From: Arthrobacter antioxidans
Lineage (GTDB): Bacteria; Actinomycetota; Actinomycetes; Actinomycetales; Micrococcaceae
DNA length: 64,000 bases
Direction: 5' to 3'
Assembly (NCBI RefSeq): GCF_023100725.1
Contig: NZ_CP095501.1
Span: 1,178,001-1,242,000 of the forward strand
The position numbers and the translations under genes were made by a program. This document shows, piece by piece, positions 17,243 to 25,164 of this stretch. The number at the start of each line of letters is the position of its first letter. Within the stretch, counting starts at the first letter, position 1. Below the pieces are notes generated by a model that was not told the origin of the DNA, did not search any database, and saw nothing but the letters and a program-made list of their open reading frames with translations.

Positions 17243-18042
17243 CGATCGACAGCCCCCGGTAACAGTCGTGCGGCATTGAGTTCGCGGGTCGCCTCGTGCT
17301 GCGGATCATCGAGGATCTGCTCGGTGGGTCCTTCTTCCACGATCCGGCCGTCGGCCAGGACCGCGGTCCTGGCGCACACGGCGGCGATCGCGTCGAGGTC
17401 ATGGGAGACGAACAGCAACCCCATCCCCTGATCGCTGATCAGCATCTGCAGGACATCGAGCACCTGATTGCGTAACGGCAGGTCCAGCCCGCTCACCGGC
17501 TCGTCCGCGAGGATGATCATCGGGGAGACCACGAGGGCGCGGGCGATCGCCACACGCTGGTTCTGCCCGCCGGACAGTTCGGAGGGCCGCTTCCCGGAAG
17601 CCGCCGCGGGAAGCTCCACCCGGGACAGTGCGTCGCGGATCCGGGTGGAGTGGTGGCCGTCGACGCCGAGGCAGACCAGGGGTTCACGCAGGAGCTGGTC
17701 GACGGTCATCCTGGGATCGAGACTGCTCGCGGGATCCTGGGGTACGTACTGCACCTGTTGCCGGTACCAGCGGAGCGACGTCAGCGACCCGGGTCGGATC
17801 GCCTGGTCCTGCAGGGTCACCGACCCGGAGTCCGGTGTCTCGAGGGCCAACAATGTGCGCAGAAGCGTCGACTTTCCAGAGCCGGAGCCGCCGACAAGTC
17901 CGACGCTGCTGCCGCCGGAAACCTGCAGCGACACCCCATGAAGGACCTCCGTCGCCGCACTCCTGCGGAAGGCCCGCCCGGGCCGCGACAGTGAGAGCCG
18001 TAGATCCCGTGCCGTGAGCGTCGCGGTAGGAGTGGAAGTCAT
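17239..18042 (-). CDS. Opp/Dpp-type ABC transporter ATPase, second subunit
   Basis: A 267-residue ATPase with Walker A GGSGSGKST (about residues 51-59), Q-loop YVPQDPASSLDP, signature ELSGGQNQRVAIARA, Walker B MIILADEPVSGLD and switch VSHDLDAIA. It pairs with the other ATPase of this operon to drive the fused permease. The typical C-terminal oligopeptide-cassette extension is short, ending ARLLPGAV. It overlaps both neighbours by 4 bases. Confidence 0.9.
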   Translation of the reverse strand: MTSTPTATLTARDLRLSLSRPGRAFRRSAATEVLHGVSLQVSGGSSVGLVGGSGSGKSTLLRTLLALETPDSGSVTLQDQAIRPGSLTSLRWYRQQVQYVPQDPASSLDPRMTVDQLLREPLVCLGVDGHHSTRIRDALSRVELPAAASGKRPSELSGGQNQRVAIARALVVSPMIILADEPVSGLDLPLRNQVLDVLQMLISDQGMGLLFVSHDLDAIAAVCARTAVLADGRIVEEGPTEQILDDPQHEATRELNAARLLPGAVDR

Positions 18043-18812
18043 GCGGCCGTGATACCTTCCCCGCCAGGCGCAGGCCGTGCGGACTGCATCAGCGCACGTG
18101 CGCGCGGATGCGCAGTACTGCCGGCGAGGTCGACGAACGAACCCTCACCGACGACCATCCCGTCATCGATGACCACTGCCCGGGAACACAGGGAAGCGGC
18201 CGCCGCGACGTCATGGGTGATGAGCAGGATGCCGGTGCCGGCTTGAGCTGCTGTCCGCAACGCCGAGAGCACGAGCTGCTGTGACACGACGTCGAGGGCC
18301 GTCGTCGGTTCATCCGCAACCAGGAACGAGGCACGACAGGCCAGCGCCTGAACGATGCAGACGCGTTGCCTCTGTCCGCCGGAGAGCTCCATCGGGAAGC
18401 TTCGCAGGACCCGCAGCGGGTCAGCGAAACCGACCTCCTCGAGCATCGACGCAACCCGACCGGTCGCCGCTTCCCGGGTTGTGGCGGCACCTGATCGAAG
18501 GAGAACGGGAACGAGTTGCCGATCGATCCGCACCAGCGGATGAAGAGCAGTCAGGGAGTCCTGACGCACCGCGGCCACCTCCGGGCGGAGCCTCGTGGCA
18601 CGACGAACCTCCCGACCATGGATCACCAGACGACCAGTAACGTGCGCGCTTCCCGGGAGGGATCCCGTGATGGCCGCGGCCGTCATCGACTTGCCCGACC
18701 CGGAAGCCCCGATCAAGGCCACTGTTTCACCAGGAGCAACCGCCAGGGTCACATCCCTGATGATCCGGCGGTCCCCGATGCGCACCGACAGACCACGGAG
18801 GGTAAGACCCAC
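18039..18812 (-). CDS. Opp/Dpp-type ABC transporter ATPase, first subunit of the operon
   Basis: A 257-residue ATPase with Walker A GASGSGKSM (Ser then Met instead of Ser-Thr), signature ELSGGQRQRVCIVQALA, Walker B FLVADEPTTALD and switch ITHDVAAAA. It is the first gene of the operon. The start is GTG at 18812, preceded by GGGAGGGTGGG; an ATG further up (18831) is out of frame. Two Zur-like boxes begin 23 and 53 bases upstream. It heterodimerises, by family precedent, with the next ATPase. Confidence 0.9.
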   Translation of the reverse strand: MGLTLRGLSVRIGDRRIIRDVTLAVAPGETVALIGASGSGKSMTAAAITGSLPGSAHVTGRLVIHGREVRRATRLRPEVAAVRQDSLTALHPLVRIDRQLVPVLLRSGAATTREAATGRVASMLEEVGFADPLRVLRSFPMELSGGQRQRVCIVQALACRASFLVADEPTTALDVVSQQLVLSALRTAAQAGTGILLITHDVAAAASLCSRAVVIDDGMVVGEGSFVDLAGSTAHPRARALMQSARPAPGGEGITAA

Positions 18813-18834
18813 CCCGCACCCACCCTCCCATTAT

Positions 18835-18849
18835 TGATTACCGTTCTCA
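18835..18849. promoter_or_regulatory. second, weaker Zur-like box of the ABC/MFS operon
   Basis: TGATTACCGTTCTCA agrees at 10 of 15 positions with the strong box at 10509-10523. It is also the left part of an inverted repeat, TTACCGTT (18838-18845) and AACGGTAA (18852-18859) with a 6-base spacer, so it may instead bind another factor. Its centre lies 30 bases, about three helical turns, from that of the box at 18865. Confidence 0.45.
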
Positions 18850-18864
18850 CCAACGGTAACGAAA

Positions 18865-18879
18865 TGAGGATGGTTCTCA
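18865..18879. promoter_or_regulatory. Zur box of the ABC/MFS operon
   Basis: TGAGGATGGTTCTCA matches 13 of 15 positions of the perfect Zur core at 10509-10523 and keeps both TGAG/CTCA ends. It lies 53-67 bases upstream of the GTG start of the first ATPase gene, in the promoter region. The remaining bases to 19107 hold no gene or site I can support. Confidence 0.7.
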
Positions 18880-19107
18880 AAACGGTGACAGTCCTTCGAG
18901 CCGGGTAGCGTCCCGGTGCGGGCTCGTGTCGGGATGGGCACGGCAGGCAAAGCGGGTGCGGCCAGCGGACAATTCCTGCGGGACAGGCGCGAGGGGGTCA
19001 GGCACGCCGCCGCAGTGATGGGACTGACTGAGCCGGCCGCGAGCTGCCCCTGGGAGGTGAACCGTCTGGGGTCGACTCCGCCGAGTGTCGCTGGATCGTG
19101 ATTCGCG

Positions 19108-19392
19108 CTACCGGTGGGTGTAGGTGAGGCAGTCAGCGTTGTCGGGTCCTGGGCCAACGCGGACTTCGGGCGCGTTGCACATCAGATGATCGTTGTGGGT
19201 GCATTCGGTGCGCTGGCACGCTCCGACGCCGGCCAGGACCTTGGGCAGGCCGCCGTGGACACCGATGTCGATGAAGGTGGCGCACGCTGCGTGGTCCTCT
19301 TCTCCGCCTACTGTGATGGCGGCTGCGTTGCAATGGGAATGGTCGTTGAAGGAACAACTGGCGACACTGCATTCTGCAACTTGTGTGCTCAT
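19108..19392 (-). CDS. double DUF1540 cysteine/histidine-rich protein
   Basis: A 94-residue protein made of two copies of the DUF1540 motif. Copy 1 (about residues 8-40): CSVASCSFNDHSHCNAAAIT, ending CATF. Copy 2 (about 60-92): CQRTECTHNDHLMCNAPEV, ending CLTY. Each has four Cys and one or two His spaced as in metal-binding ribbons, and HNDHLMC/FNDHSHC are nearly alike. The start at 19392 is set by GGGAGGA 8 bases upstream; a longer frame to 19479 has no such site. It is a small cytoplasmic protein of unknown role, probably zinc-binding, standing next to the zinc operon though with no Zur box that I can see. Confidence 0.82.
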   Translation of the reverse strand: MSTQVAECSVASCSFNDHSHCNAAAITVGGEEDHAACATFIDIGVHGGLPKVLAGVGACQRTECTHNDHLMCNAPEVRVGPGPDNADCLTYTHR

Positions 19393-19544
19393 GACAAAGG
19401 TCCTCCCTGGTTCAGCTGCCCGGCCGGGCAGCCTCCTGCGTCCACGGTAGGCCTGATGGAGGCGATCGAAAAGACCCAATCGGGTGACGTGATCTGCGAC
19501 GGGATCCGGGGACAGGCTGTCCTTCCCGCTGGCAGGATAGCGTC

Positions 19545-20351
19545 ATGACTGCCGAGTCCTCGTCCTCCACCGCGCCCTCCGCAGCGGACGGTCCCGCCGG
19601 CCCTCCGGCCTCGCGGCGACACATCACCGCCGAACTGCTGATCGTCTTCGGGCTCTCGCTCGGGCAGTCCGGCGTGTACGCCGTCGTCAGCCTGGCGGAC
19701 AAGCTCACGCGCGGGCCCCTCGCCGGCCAGACCACCACCCTGAACCCGGTGCTCAACGAGCGCGAGTACTTCGACCTCGCCTACCAGCTCCTGGACATCC
19801 TCTTCGCGCTGATGCCCGTGGCGCTCGTCCTGTTCCTGCTCAGCGGCCCCGGCGTCTCGGCCGTCCGGCGCCTGGGCCTCACCTTCGAGCAGCCGCTGCG
19901 CACCGTCGGTTTCGGCGTGGGCCTCGCCGCGATCATCGCCGTCGGCACGCTCGGGGTGTACGCGGGAGGCCGCGCGCTCGGCATCACGACGGCGCTCGTG
20001 CCGGCCGCGCTCGACGACTACTGGTGGACCATCCCGGTGCTCGTGCTGTCCGCACTCCGGCACGCGGTGCTCGAGGAGGTCATCGTGGTCGGCTACCTGT
20101 TCATCCGCCTGCGAGACCTCGGCTGGTCCACCCCCGCGATCATCATCACGAGTGCCCTCATCCGGGGCAGCTACCACCTCTACCAGGGGTTCGGGCCGTT
20201 CATCGGGAACGTGCTGATGGGCCTGCTGTTCGCCTGGTTCTACACCCGGACGCGGCGGGTCATGCCGCTCGTGATCGCCCACGCGCTCATCGACATCACG
20301 GGGTTCGTCGGCTACGCGCTGCTCGGGCCCGCCCTGGGGATCGGCGCGTGA
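19545..20351 (+). CDS. CPBP-family intramembrane metalloprotease
   Basis: A 268-residue membrane protein of the CAAX-protease/bacteriocin-processing (Abi) family. The catalytic motifs are HAVLEEVIVVGYLFIR (Glu-Glu and Arg), SALIRGSYHLYQG (His) and VIAHALID (His-Ala-Leu-Ile-Asp). About seven membrane segments precede and surround them. Substrates in bacteria are mostly unknown. The ATG at 19545 has no Shine-Dalgarno; a CAGGAT hexamer ends 6 bases before it, fitting leaderless transcription. It is convergent with the VOC gene (7-base gap). Confidence 0.87.
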   Translation: MTAESSSSTAPSAADGPAGPPASRRHITAELLIVFGLSLGQSGVYAVVSLADKLTRGPLAGQTTTLNPVLNEREYFDLAYQLLDILFALMPVALVLFLLSGPGVSAVRRLGLTFEQPLRTVGFGVGLAAIIAVGTLGVYAGGRALGITTALVPAALDDYWWTIPVLVLSALRHAVLEEVIVVGYLFIRLRDLGWSTPAIIITSALIRGSYHLYQGFGPFIGNVLMGLLFAWFYTRTRRVMPLVIAHALIDITGFVGYALLGPALGIGA

Positions 20352-20358
20352 TCGGAGG

Positions 20359-21000
20359 CTAGATCTCGACGCGACCGCTGTCGGTCTCGAACGTCACCGA
20401 CATGACGCCGGGCGTCCCGTTGGGGGCGATCCACTGGACCTGCACGTCGTCGAGCGTCTTCTCGACGTCCGTCCCGAGCCAGTCGGTCACACGCTCCGAC
20501 GAGCCGGCGATGGTGAGGCACTCCAGCTTCACCGAGGCGGGCCGCGCCTTCGAGGGATGGAGGTCCTCCGTGCCGTCGTCCCAGCGGAGCAGATAGGGGA
20601 CCTGGGGGTCCGCGATGAGCCCCTTGATGCCGATCTGCTGCCACGTGAGCTCCTGGCCGTCCGGGAACTTCCGGTTGCCGGGTACGGCGCTGCGTCCGAG
20701 GCGCTCCTCGAACGGTGCCAGATCGTCGACGGCGACGCACCAGCCCATCCAGCCGCCGCCGGCTTCGGAGCGGGCGCGGACGGCCTGGCCGAACGGGGCC
20801 TTGTCCGACGCCGGGTGGTTCAGTACCTCGACGACCTCCAGGTACTGGCCGTTGACCAGGGGGAAAATCATGTTGCGCGTGCCGAAGCGGGGGTGCACAC
20901 CACCCTTCACCGGCTCCACGCCGAGCTTGGCCGAGATTCGATCGGCCGTCGCGGCAAGTCCATCGGGTTCGCAGGCATAAGATACATGGTCCAGGCGCAT
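20359..21000 (-). CDS. VOC-superfamily (glyoxalase-like) protein
   Basis: A 213-residue protein with an N-terminal glyoxalase-like domain: MRLDHVSYACEPDG, HPRFGTRNMIFPLVNGQYLE with the metal-ligand pattern, and LEVVEVLNHP. A second half repeats the fold more loosely (SVKLECLTIAGSSERV). It belongs to the type annotated Glyoxalase_3-like; substrate unknown. The ATG at 21000 is preceded on its strand by CAAGAT ending 6 bases before the start, with no Shine-Dalgarno, so it is probably leaderless. Confidence 0.78.
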   Translation of the reverse strand: MRLDHVSYACEPDGLAATADRISAKLGVEPVKGGVHPRFGTRNMIFPLVNGQYLEVVEVLNHPASDKAPFGQAVRARSEAGGGWMGWCVAVDDLAPFEERLGRSAVPGNRKFPDGQELTWQQIGIKGLIADPQVPYLLRWDDGTEDLHPSKARPASVKLECLTIAGSSERVTDWLGTDVEKTLDDVQVQWIAPNGTPGVMSVTFETDSGRVEI

Positions 21001-21166
21001 GCGGCTATCTTGGCACTAAGTGATCTGGGTCTCGACTAAGGGTTGCCTTACTCCCTGGGGCGTGTCGGGGGAGAGGGCTGGGACCGGATCGGGAGTGCTC
21101 CCGCGGGCCGCTTCACGGAGGGTCACACGGTTGCCGGATCCGCCCGGATCGGCTTACATGAATGCA

Positions 21167-21245
21167 GGTCATGAGTGCCAGCACACAGCCCCGGCTTGCT
21201 GGCCGGCAACCCTCCAACCGCGGTGGGGTGCCCCGGGTGAAGACC
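21167..21245 (+). promoter_or_regulatory. SAM-IV riboswitch before metY-metX
   Basis: The leader reads GGTCATGAGTGCCAG, then GGCTTGCTGGCCGGCAACCC, then CGCGGTGGGGTGCCCCGGG and closes with GAAGACC. GGTC at 21167-21170 pairs with GACC at 21242-21245 (P1). These are the conserved blocks of the actinobacterial SAM-IV class; a 3' pseudoknot element may extend to about 21290. High S-adenosylmethionine should turn off metY-metX. The rest of the 363-base gap (21001-21166 and 21291-21363) shows only the promoter region. Confidence 0.88.
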
Positions 21246-21363
21246 AGGTCCGGCGTCCCATCGGCGCCGTTCAAGCGCGGGCTCCTGCGGGGTCCGGTCT
21301 CCCGGAGCGGCGTCCGCCGGCCGGAGCATCGGACAGGCGGAGCCCCTGATCAGAGGGAACACC

Positions 21364-22680
21364 ATGTCCAACGATTGGTCCTTTGAAACACGCCAGATCC
21401 ATGCCGGCCAGGTGCCGGATGCCGTCACGGGGGCGCGTGCGCTCCCCATCTACCAGACCACCTCGTTCGTCTTCCCGAGCGCGGAGAGCGCCGCGAACCG
21501 GTTCGCCCTGACCGAACTCGAGCCCATCTACACGCGGATCGGCAACCCGACCCAGGAGGTCGTGGAGACCCGCATCGCGAGCCTAGAAGGCGGCGTCGGC
21601 GCCCTGCTGCTGGCCTCCGGCCAGGCCGCGGAGACCTTCGCGGTCCTGAACATCGCGGAGGCGGGGGACCACATCGTGGCCAGCCCCAGCCTCTACGGCG
21701 GCACCTACAACCTGTTCAAGCACACCCTGAAGAAGTTCGGGATCGAGACCACGTTCGTCGAGGACCCCGACGACCTCGGGCAGTGGCGCGCGGCGGTCCG
21801 CCCGAACACCAAGCTCTTCTTCGGCGAGGTGGTCTCCAACCCGCGGCAGGACGTCCTCGACATCGAGGGCATCAGCGCCGTCGCGCACGAGCACGGCATC
21901 CCCCTGATCGTCGACAACACGCTGTCCACGCCGTACCTGATCCGGCCCATCGAATGGGGTGCGGACATCGTGGTGCACTCGGCCACCAAGTACCTCGGCG
22001 GCCACGGCAACGCCATCGCCGGGGTCATCGTGGACTCGGGAAACTTCGACTTCGCGCAGGACCCCGAACGGTTCCCCGGGTTCAACACGCCGGACGAGAG
22101 CTACCAGGGGCTCGTCTACGCCCGGGATCTCGGGGTGGGCAGCGCGCTCGGCGCGAACCTCGCCTACATCCTCAAGGCCCGCGTCCAGCTGCTCCGCGAC
22201 CTCGGGTCGGCCGTCTCCCCGTTCAACGCCTTCCTCATCGCGCAGGGACTCGAGACCCTCAGCCTGCGCGTCGAACGCCACGTGCAGAACGCACAGGCCG
22301 TCGCCGAGTGGCTGGAGGGGCACGACGGCGTCGAGCGTGTCACCTACGCGGGCCTGGCCTCGAGTCCCTGGTACGAGCGCGGGAGGAAGTACGGGCCCAA
22401 CGGCACGGGGGCGATCGTGAGCTTCGACATCGCCGGAGGGCTGGAGGCGGGGAAGCGCTTCGTCGACGGCCTCGAACTGCACTCGCACGTCGCGAACGTG
22501 GGCGACGTGCGCTCGCTGGTCATCCACCCCGCGTCGACGACGCACAGCCAGCTCGGGGCGGAGGCCCAGCTCACCGCGGGCGTGCGACCCGGCCTGGTGC
22601 GGCTGTCCGTCGGCCTCGAGAACCTCACCGACATCCTCGCCGATCTGGATGCGGGCTTCCGCGCCGCCAAGGGAGCCTGA
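21364..22680 (+). CDS. metY: O-acetylhomoserine sulfhydrylase (PLP-dependent)
   Basis: A 438-residue Cys/Met-metabolism PLP enzyme that makes homocysteine from O-acetylhomoserine and sulfide. The N-terminus FETRQIHAGQVPD, the ASGQAAETFAVLN cofactor loop, the PLP lysine in HSATKYLGGHGNAIAG, and the insertion FNTPDESYQGLVYARD place it in the MetY branch rather than MetB/MetZ. ATG at 21364 follows AGAGGGAAC. It sits behind a SAM-IV riboswitch and 6 bases before metX, which supplies its substrate. Confidence 0.95.
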   Translation: MSNDWSFETRQIHAGQVPDAVTGARALPIYQTTSFVFPSAESAANRFALTELEPIYTRIGNPTQEVVETRIASLEGGVGALLLASGQAAETFAVLNIAEAGDHIVASPSLYGGTYNLFKHTLKKFGIETTFVEDPDDLGQWRAAVRPNTKLFFGEVVSNPRQDVLDIEGISAVAHEHGIPLIVDNTLSTPYLIRPIEWGADIVVHSATKYLGGHGNAIAGVIVDSGNFDFAQDPERFPGFNTPDESYQGLVYARDLGVGSALGANLAYILKARVQLLRDLGSAVSPFNAFLIAQGLETLSLRVERHVQNAQAVAEWLEGHDGVERVTYAGLASSPWYERGRKYGPNGTGAIVSFDIAGGLEAGKRFVDGLELHSHVANVGDVRSLVIHPASTTHSQLGAEAQLTAGVRPGLVRLSVGLENLTDILADLDAGFRAAKGA

Positions 22681-22686
22681 CCGTTC

Positions 22687-23829
22687 GTGACCACCTACCC
22701 TCCTGCTCCGCTGCCCGACTGGACCCACGACGCACCGCCCCACGGGGACGGGCTGCTCCGTTTCGCGTCGATCGGTCCGCTGGTCCTCGAGACCGGGGGT
22801 GAGCTGCCCGACGTCCAGCTCGCGTTCGAGACCTGGGGCAGGCTGAACCGGGACGGCTCCAACGCCGTCCTCGTGCAGCACGCCCTGACCGGCAGTTCGC
22901 ACGTGGCGCGCGGCGCCTCGGAGGAGGAGGGCTGGTGGGACTCCCTCGTGGGCCCCGGCCGCACGGTGGACACCGACCGCTACTTCGTGGTGTCCGTCAA
23001 CATGCTGGGAGGCTGCTACGGCTCGACGGGGCCGTCCAGCCTCGCACCCGACGGCGAGCCGTGGGGTGCACGGTTCCCGTTCGTCACCATCCGCGACGCC
23101 GTCCGCGCGGAGAGCCTGCTCGCCGACCAGCTCGGGATCGGCCGCTGGCACTCCGTGCTCGGCGGGTCGATGGGCGGCGCCCGGGCCCTCGAATGGGCAC
23201 TGATGTTCCCTCGGCGCGTGGAGCGGTGCGCCGTCATCGCCTGCACTGCCGCCAGCTCGGCCGAACAGATAGCGTTCGCCCAGGCGCAGTTGCAGGCCAT
23301 CCGGCTCGACCCCGCCTACCGCGGCGGCGACTACTACGACGGCCCGCATCCGGAGGCGGGCCTCGGCATCGCCCGGCGGATCGCGCACATCACCTATCGC
23401 GCGGAGCAGGAACTGGAAGCACGCTTCGGTCGTGCGGAGCAGGACGCCGAGCAGCCCCTCGGGGCCGTCCTGCCCGCCGACCGGGGCCGCTACCGGGTGG
23501 AGAGCTACCTCGACCACCAGGCGGACAAGCTCGTGGACCGCTTCGACGCCAACAGCTACGTGATCCTCACCGAGGCGCTCATGAGCCACGACGCGGCGCG
23601 CGACCGCGGGAGCCTCGGGGACGTGCTGGGGGCGGCGACGTCGGAGTTCTTCATCGCCGCAGTGGACACCGACCGGCTGTACTTCCCCTGGCAGTCGCAT
23701 CGGCTCGCGGCCGGCCTGCCCGGCGACGTCCCCGTCCACATGATCTCCTCGCCGATGGGCCACGACGCCTTCCTCACCCAGATCCACCAGCTCGACGACC
23801 AGCTCCGATCGGCGTTCTACGGCCGGTAG
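22687..23829 (+). CDS. metX: homoserine O-acetyltransferase
   Basis: A 380-residue alpha/beta-hydrolase-fold enzyme that acetylates L-homoserine with acetyl-CoA. Family landmarks are FETWGRLN, LVQHALTGSSHVA, VVSVNMLGGCYGSTGPSS, the nucleophile elbow VLGGSMGGARALEWA (Ser), DSYLDHQADKLVDRFDANSY-like segment (YLDHQADKLVDRF), and the catalytic His in SPMGHDAFL. The start is GTG at 22687, 6 bases after metY. Riboswitch control is shared with metY. Confidence 0.95.
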   Translation: MTTYPPAPLPDWTHDAPPHGDGLLRFASIGPLVLETGGELPDVQLAFETWGRLNRDGSNAVLVQHALTGSSHVARGASEEEGWWDSLVGPGRTVDTDRYFVVSVNMLGGCYGSTGPSSLAPDGEPWGARFPFVTIRDAVRAESLLADQLGIGRWHSVLGGSMGGARALEWALMFPRRVERCAVIACTAASSAEQIAFAQAQLQAIRLDPAYRGGDYYDGPHPEAGLGIARRIAHITYRAEQELEARFGRAEQDAEQPLGAVLPADRGRYRVESYLDHQADKLVDRFDANSYVILTEALMSHDAARDRGSLGDVLGAATSEFFIAAVDTDRLYFPWQSHRLAAGLPGDVPVHMISSPMGHDAFLTQIHQLDDQLRSAFYGR

Positions 23830-23942
23830 CGGATTCCGGCGGCAAGCACCTAGGGTGGAAGTAAGCCTGCTTAGGAAGTGGTGGCGGGCGCGGGCGGGGC
23901 GAAGGCGCCGGCCGATCGATCTGCGATGAAGAGGAGCTGTTC

Positions 23943-24185
23943 ATGGAACTGAGCACCATCGGCTGGAACCAGGAAGCCCGCGACAAGATCCTGCTCGACG
24001 CCGACCGCGCGCTGCAGGGCGCGGTGAAGGAGGCAGCGGAGACCATGGACGGGAAGTCCCGCGACGAGGTCTACGAGTTCCTCTTCCAGAAACTGCAGCC
24101 GCAATTCGTCGACTTCAAGCCCGGGCCGGACCTCAGCGCCTGCGCCGACGCCGTGGCCAAGGGCGAGGTCTCGCTCGACGGCTGA
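23943..24185 (+). CDS. small conserved-type protein of unknown function
   Basis: An 80-residue soluble, acidic protein (ELSTIGWNQEARDKILLDAD, then AVKEAAETMDGKSRDEVYEF and a short tail ending GEVSLDG). It is mostly helical in character, with no Cys pairs, signal or membrane segment. ATG at 23943 has a good Shine-Dalgarno (GAGGAG) and codon use like its neighbours, so it is likely real. A TAGGGT -10-like hexamer lies about 80 bases upstream. I do not recognise the family. Confidence 0.65.
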   Translation: MELSTIGWNQEARDKILLDADRALQGAVKEAAETMDGKSRDEVYEFLFQKLQPQFVDFKPGPDLSACADAVAKGEVSLDG

Positions 24186-24208
24186 ACGCCGGCGGGTGCC
24201 GGCCGGAG

Positions 24209-25090
24209 CTAGTCCGCGGCACCCGGCGGCATGCCCGGTCCGAAGATGGGCCCGGGCTCGGGACGCTTCGCGATCACGCCGTCGCCGGAGGACTGGTGCC
24301 GGAGCCGCCGCAGGACCCAGGGCATGAGGTGTTCGCGCGCCCAGACCAGGTCCTCGCTCCGCGCCGCCCGCCAGCTCCGCGCCGGCAGGTCCTTGGGCTG
24401 CAGCGGCAGCAGGGTGTGCCGCACGGCGAGGGTGTCGAGCACCATGGCGGCGATGGTGTGGTGCCCGAGGGGGGAGAAGTGCAGCCGGTCCGCGGACCAC
24501 ATCTGCGGGTTGGTGAGCTGGCGGAGCGCCCACAGGTCGGCGATGACCGCTTCGTGCCGGGCGGCGATCGTCCGGAGGTTCTCGTTGTAGATGGCGGTCT
24601 TCGACCGCACGCTCCCGAGGACCGTCTCGCGGACGTCGGGGCCCGTGACCAGGACGACCGTCGCGCCCGAAGCGCCCAGCGTCCCGACCACCGGGTCGAG
24701 CTTCTCGGCGAGCAGGTCGGGATCGCCGGCGCGGCGCAGGAGGTCGTTGCCGCCGGCCGAGATGGTGACGAGGTCCGGGCGGAGAGCCAGGCCTGCCTCC
24801 ACCTGCTGGTCGATGATCTGCTGCAGCAGGCGCCCCCGCACCGCGAGGTTCGCGTAGGCGAAGTCCGCCTGGCCGCGCGCCAGCTCCTCAGCCGTCCTGT
24901 CCGCCCAGCCGCGGTTGCCGCCGATACTCTCCGGGTTGGGGTCGCCGATGCCCTCGGTGAAGGAATCTCCCAGCGCCACGTACCGGTGCCACGGGTGCGG
25001 GTCGGAGTGGAGGTCGGGGTCGATCATCGGGCCGTCCGGAACGGGTGCGGCGTCGGGGGTCAGCGGGGTCTCGGCGTTGGAAGGGGTCAC
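24209..25090 (-). CDS. SGNH/GDSL-family hydrolase
   Basis: A protein of about 293 residues with the four SGNH blocks: YVALGDSFTEGIG (Ser nucleophile, block I), NLAVRG (Gly), SAGGNDLLR (Asn, block III) and DRLHFSPLGHH (Asp/His, block V). It is a lipase/esterase-type hydrolase; no signal peptide is visible, so it is probably cytoplasmic. The C-terminal 60 residues after the catalytic His are basic and rich in Trp/Arg. The start is uncertain: GTG at 25090 has CAGAAT ending 6 bases before it (leaderless pattern), TTG at 25105 and ATG at 25027 are alternatives. Confidence 0.82.
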   Translation of the reverse strand: MTPSNAETPLTPDAAPVPDGPMIDPDLHSDPHPWHRYVALGDSFTEGIGDPNPESIGGNRGWADRTAEELARGQADFAYANLAVRGRLLQQIIDQQVEAGLALRPDLVTISAGGNDLLRRAGDPDLLAEKLDPVVGTLGASGATVVLVTGPDVRETVLGSVRSKTAIYNENLRTIAARHEAVIADLWALRQLTNPQMWSADRLHFSPLGHHTIAAMVLDTLAVRHTLLPLQPKDLPARSWRAARSEDLVWAREHLMPWVLRRLRHQSSGDGVIAKRPEPGPIFGPGMPPGAAD

Positions 25091-25164
25091 CGGGCCATTC
25101 TGCAACGGGCGCCGTTCGTGCGCCAGCGAGCGGCCCTGCGGGAAGAGGTGGAAGGATGGGAAGC

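Noticed and set aside
18916..19101. 61-codon plus-strand frame in the gap before the DUF1540 gene
   Set aside because: No convincing ribosome site, no recognisable motif, and composition like random GC-rich DNA.
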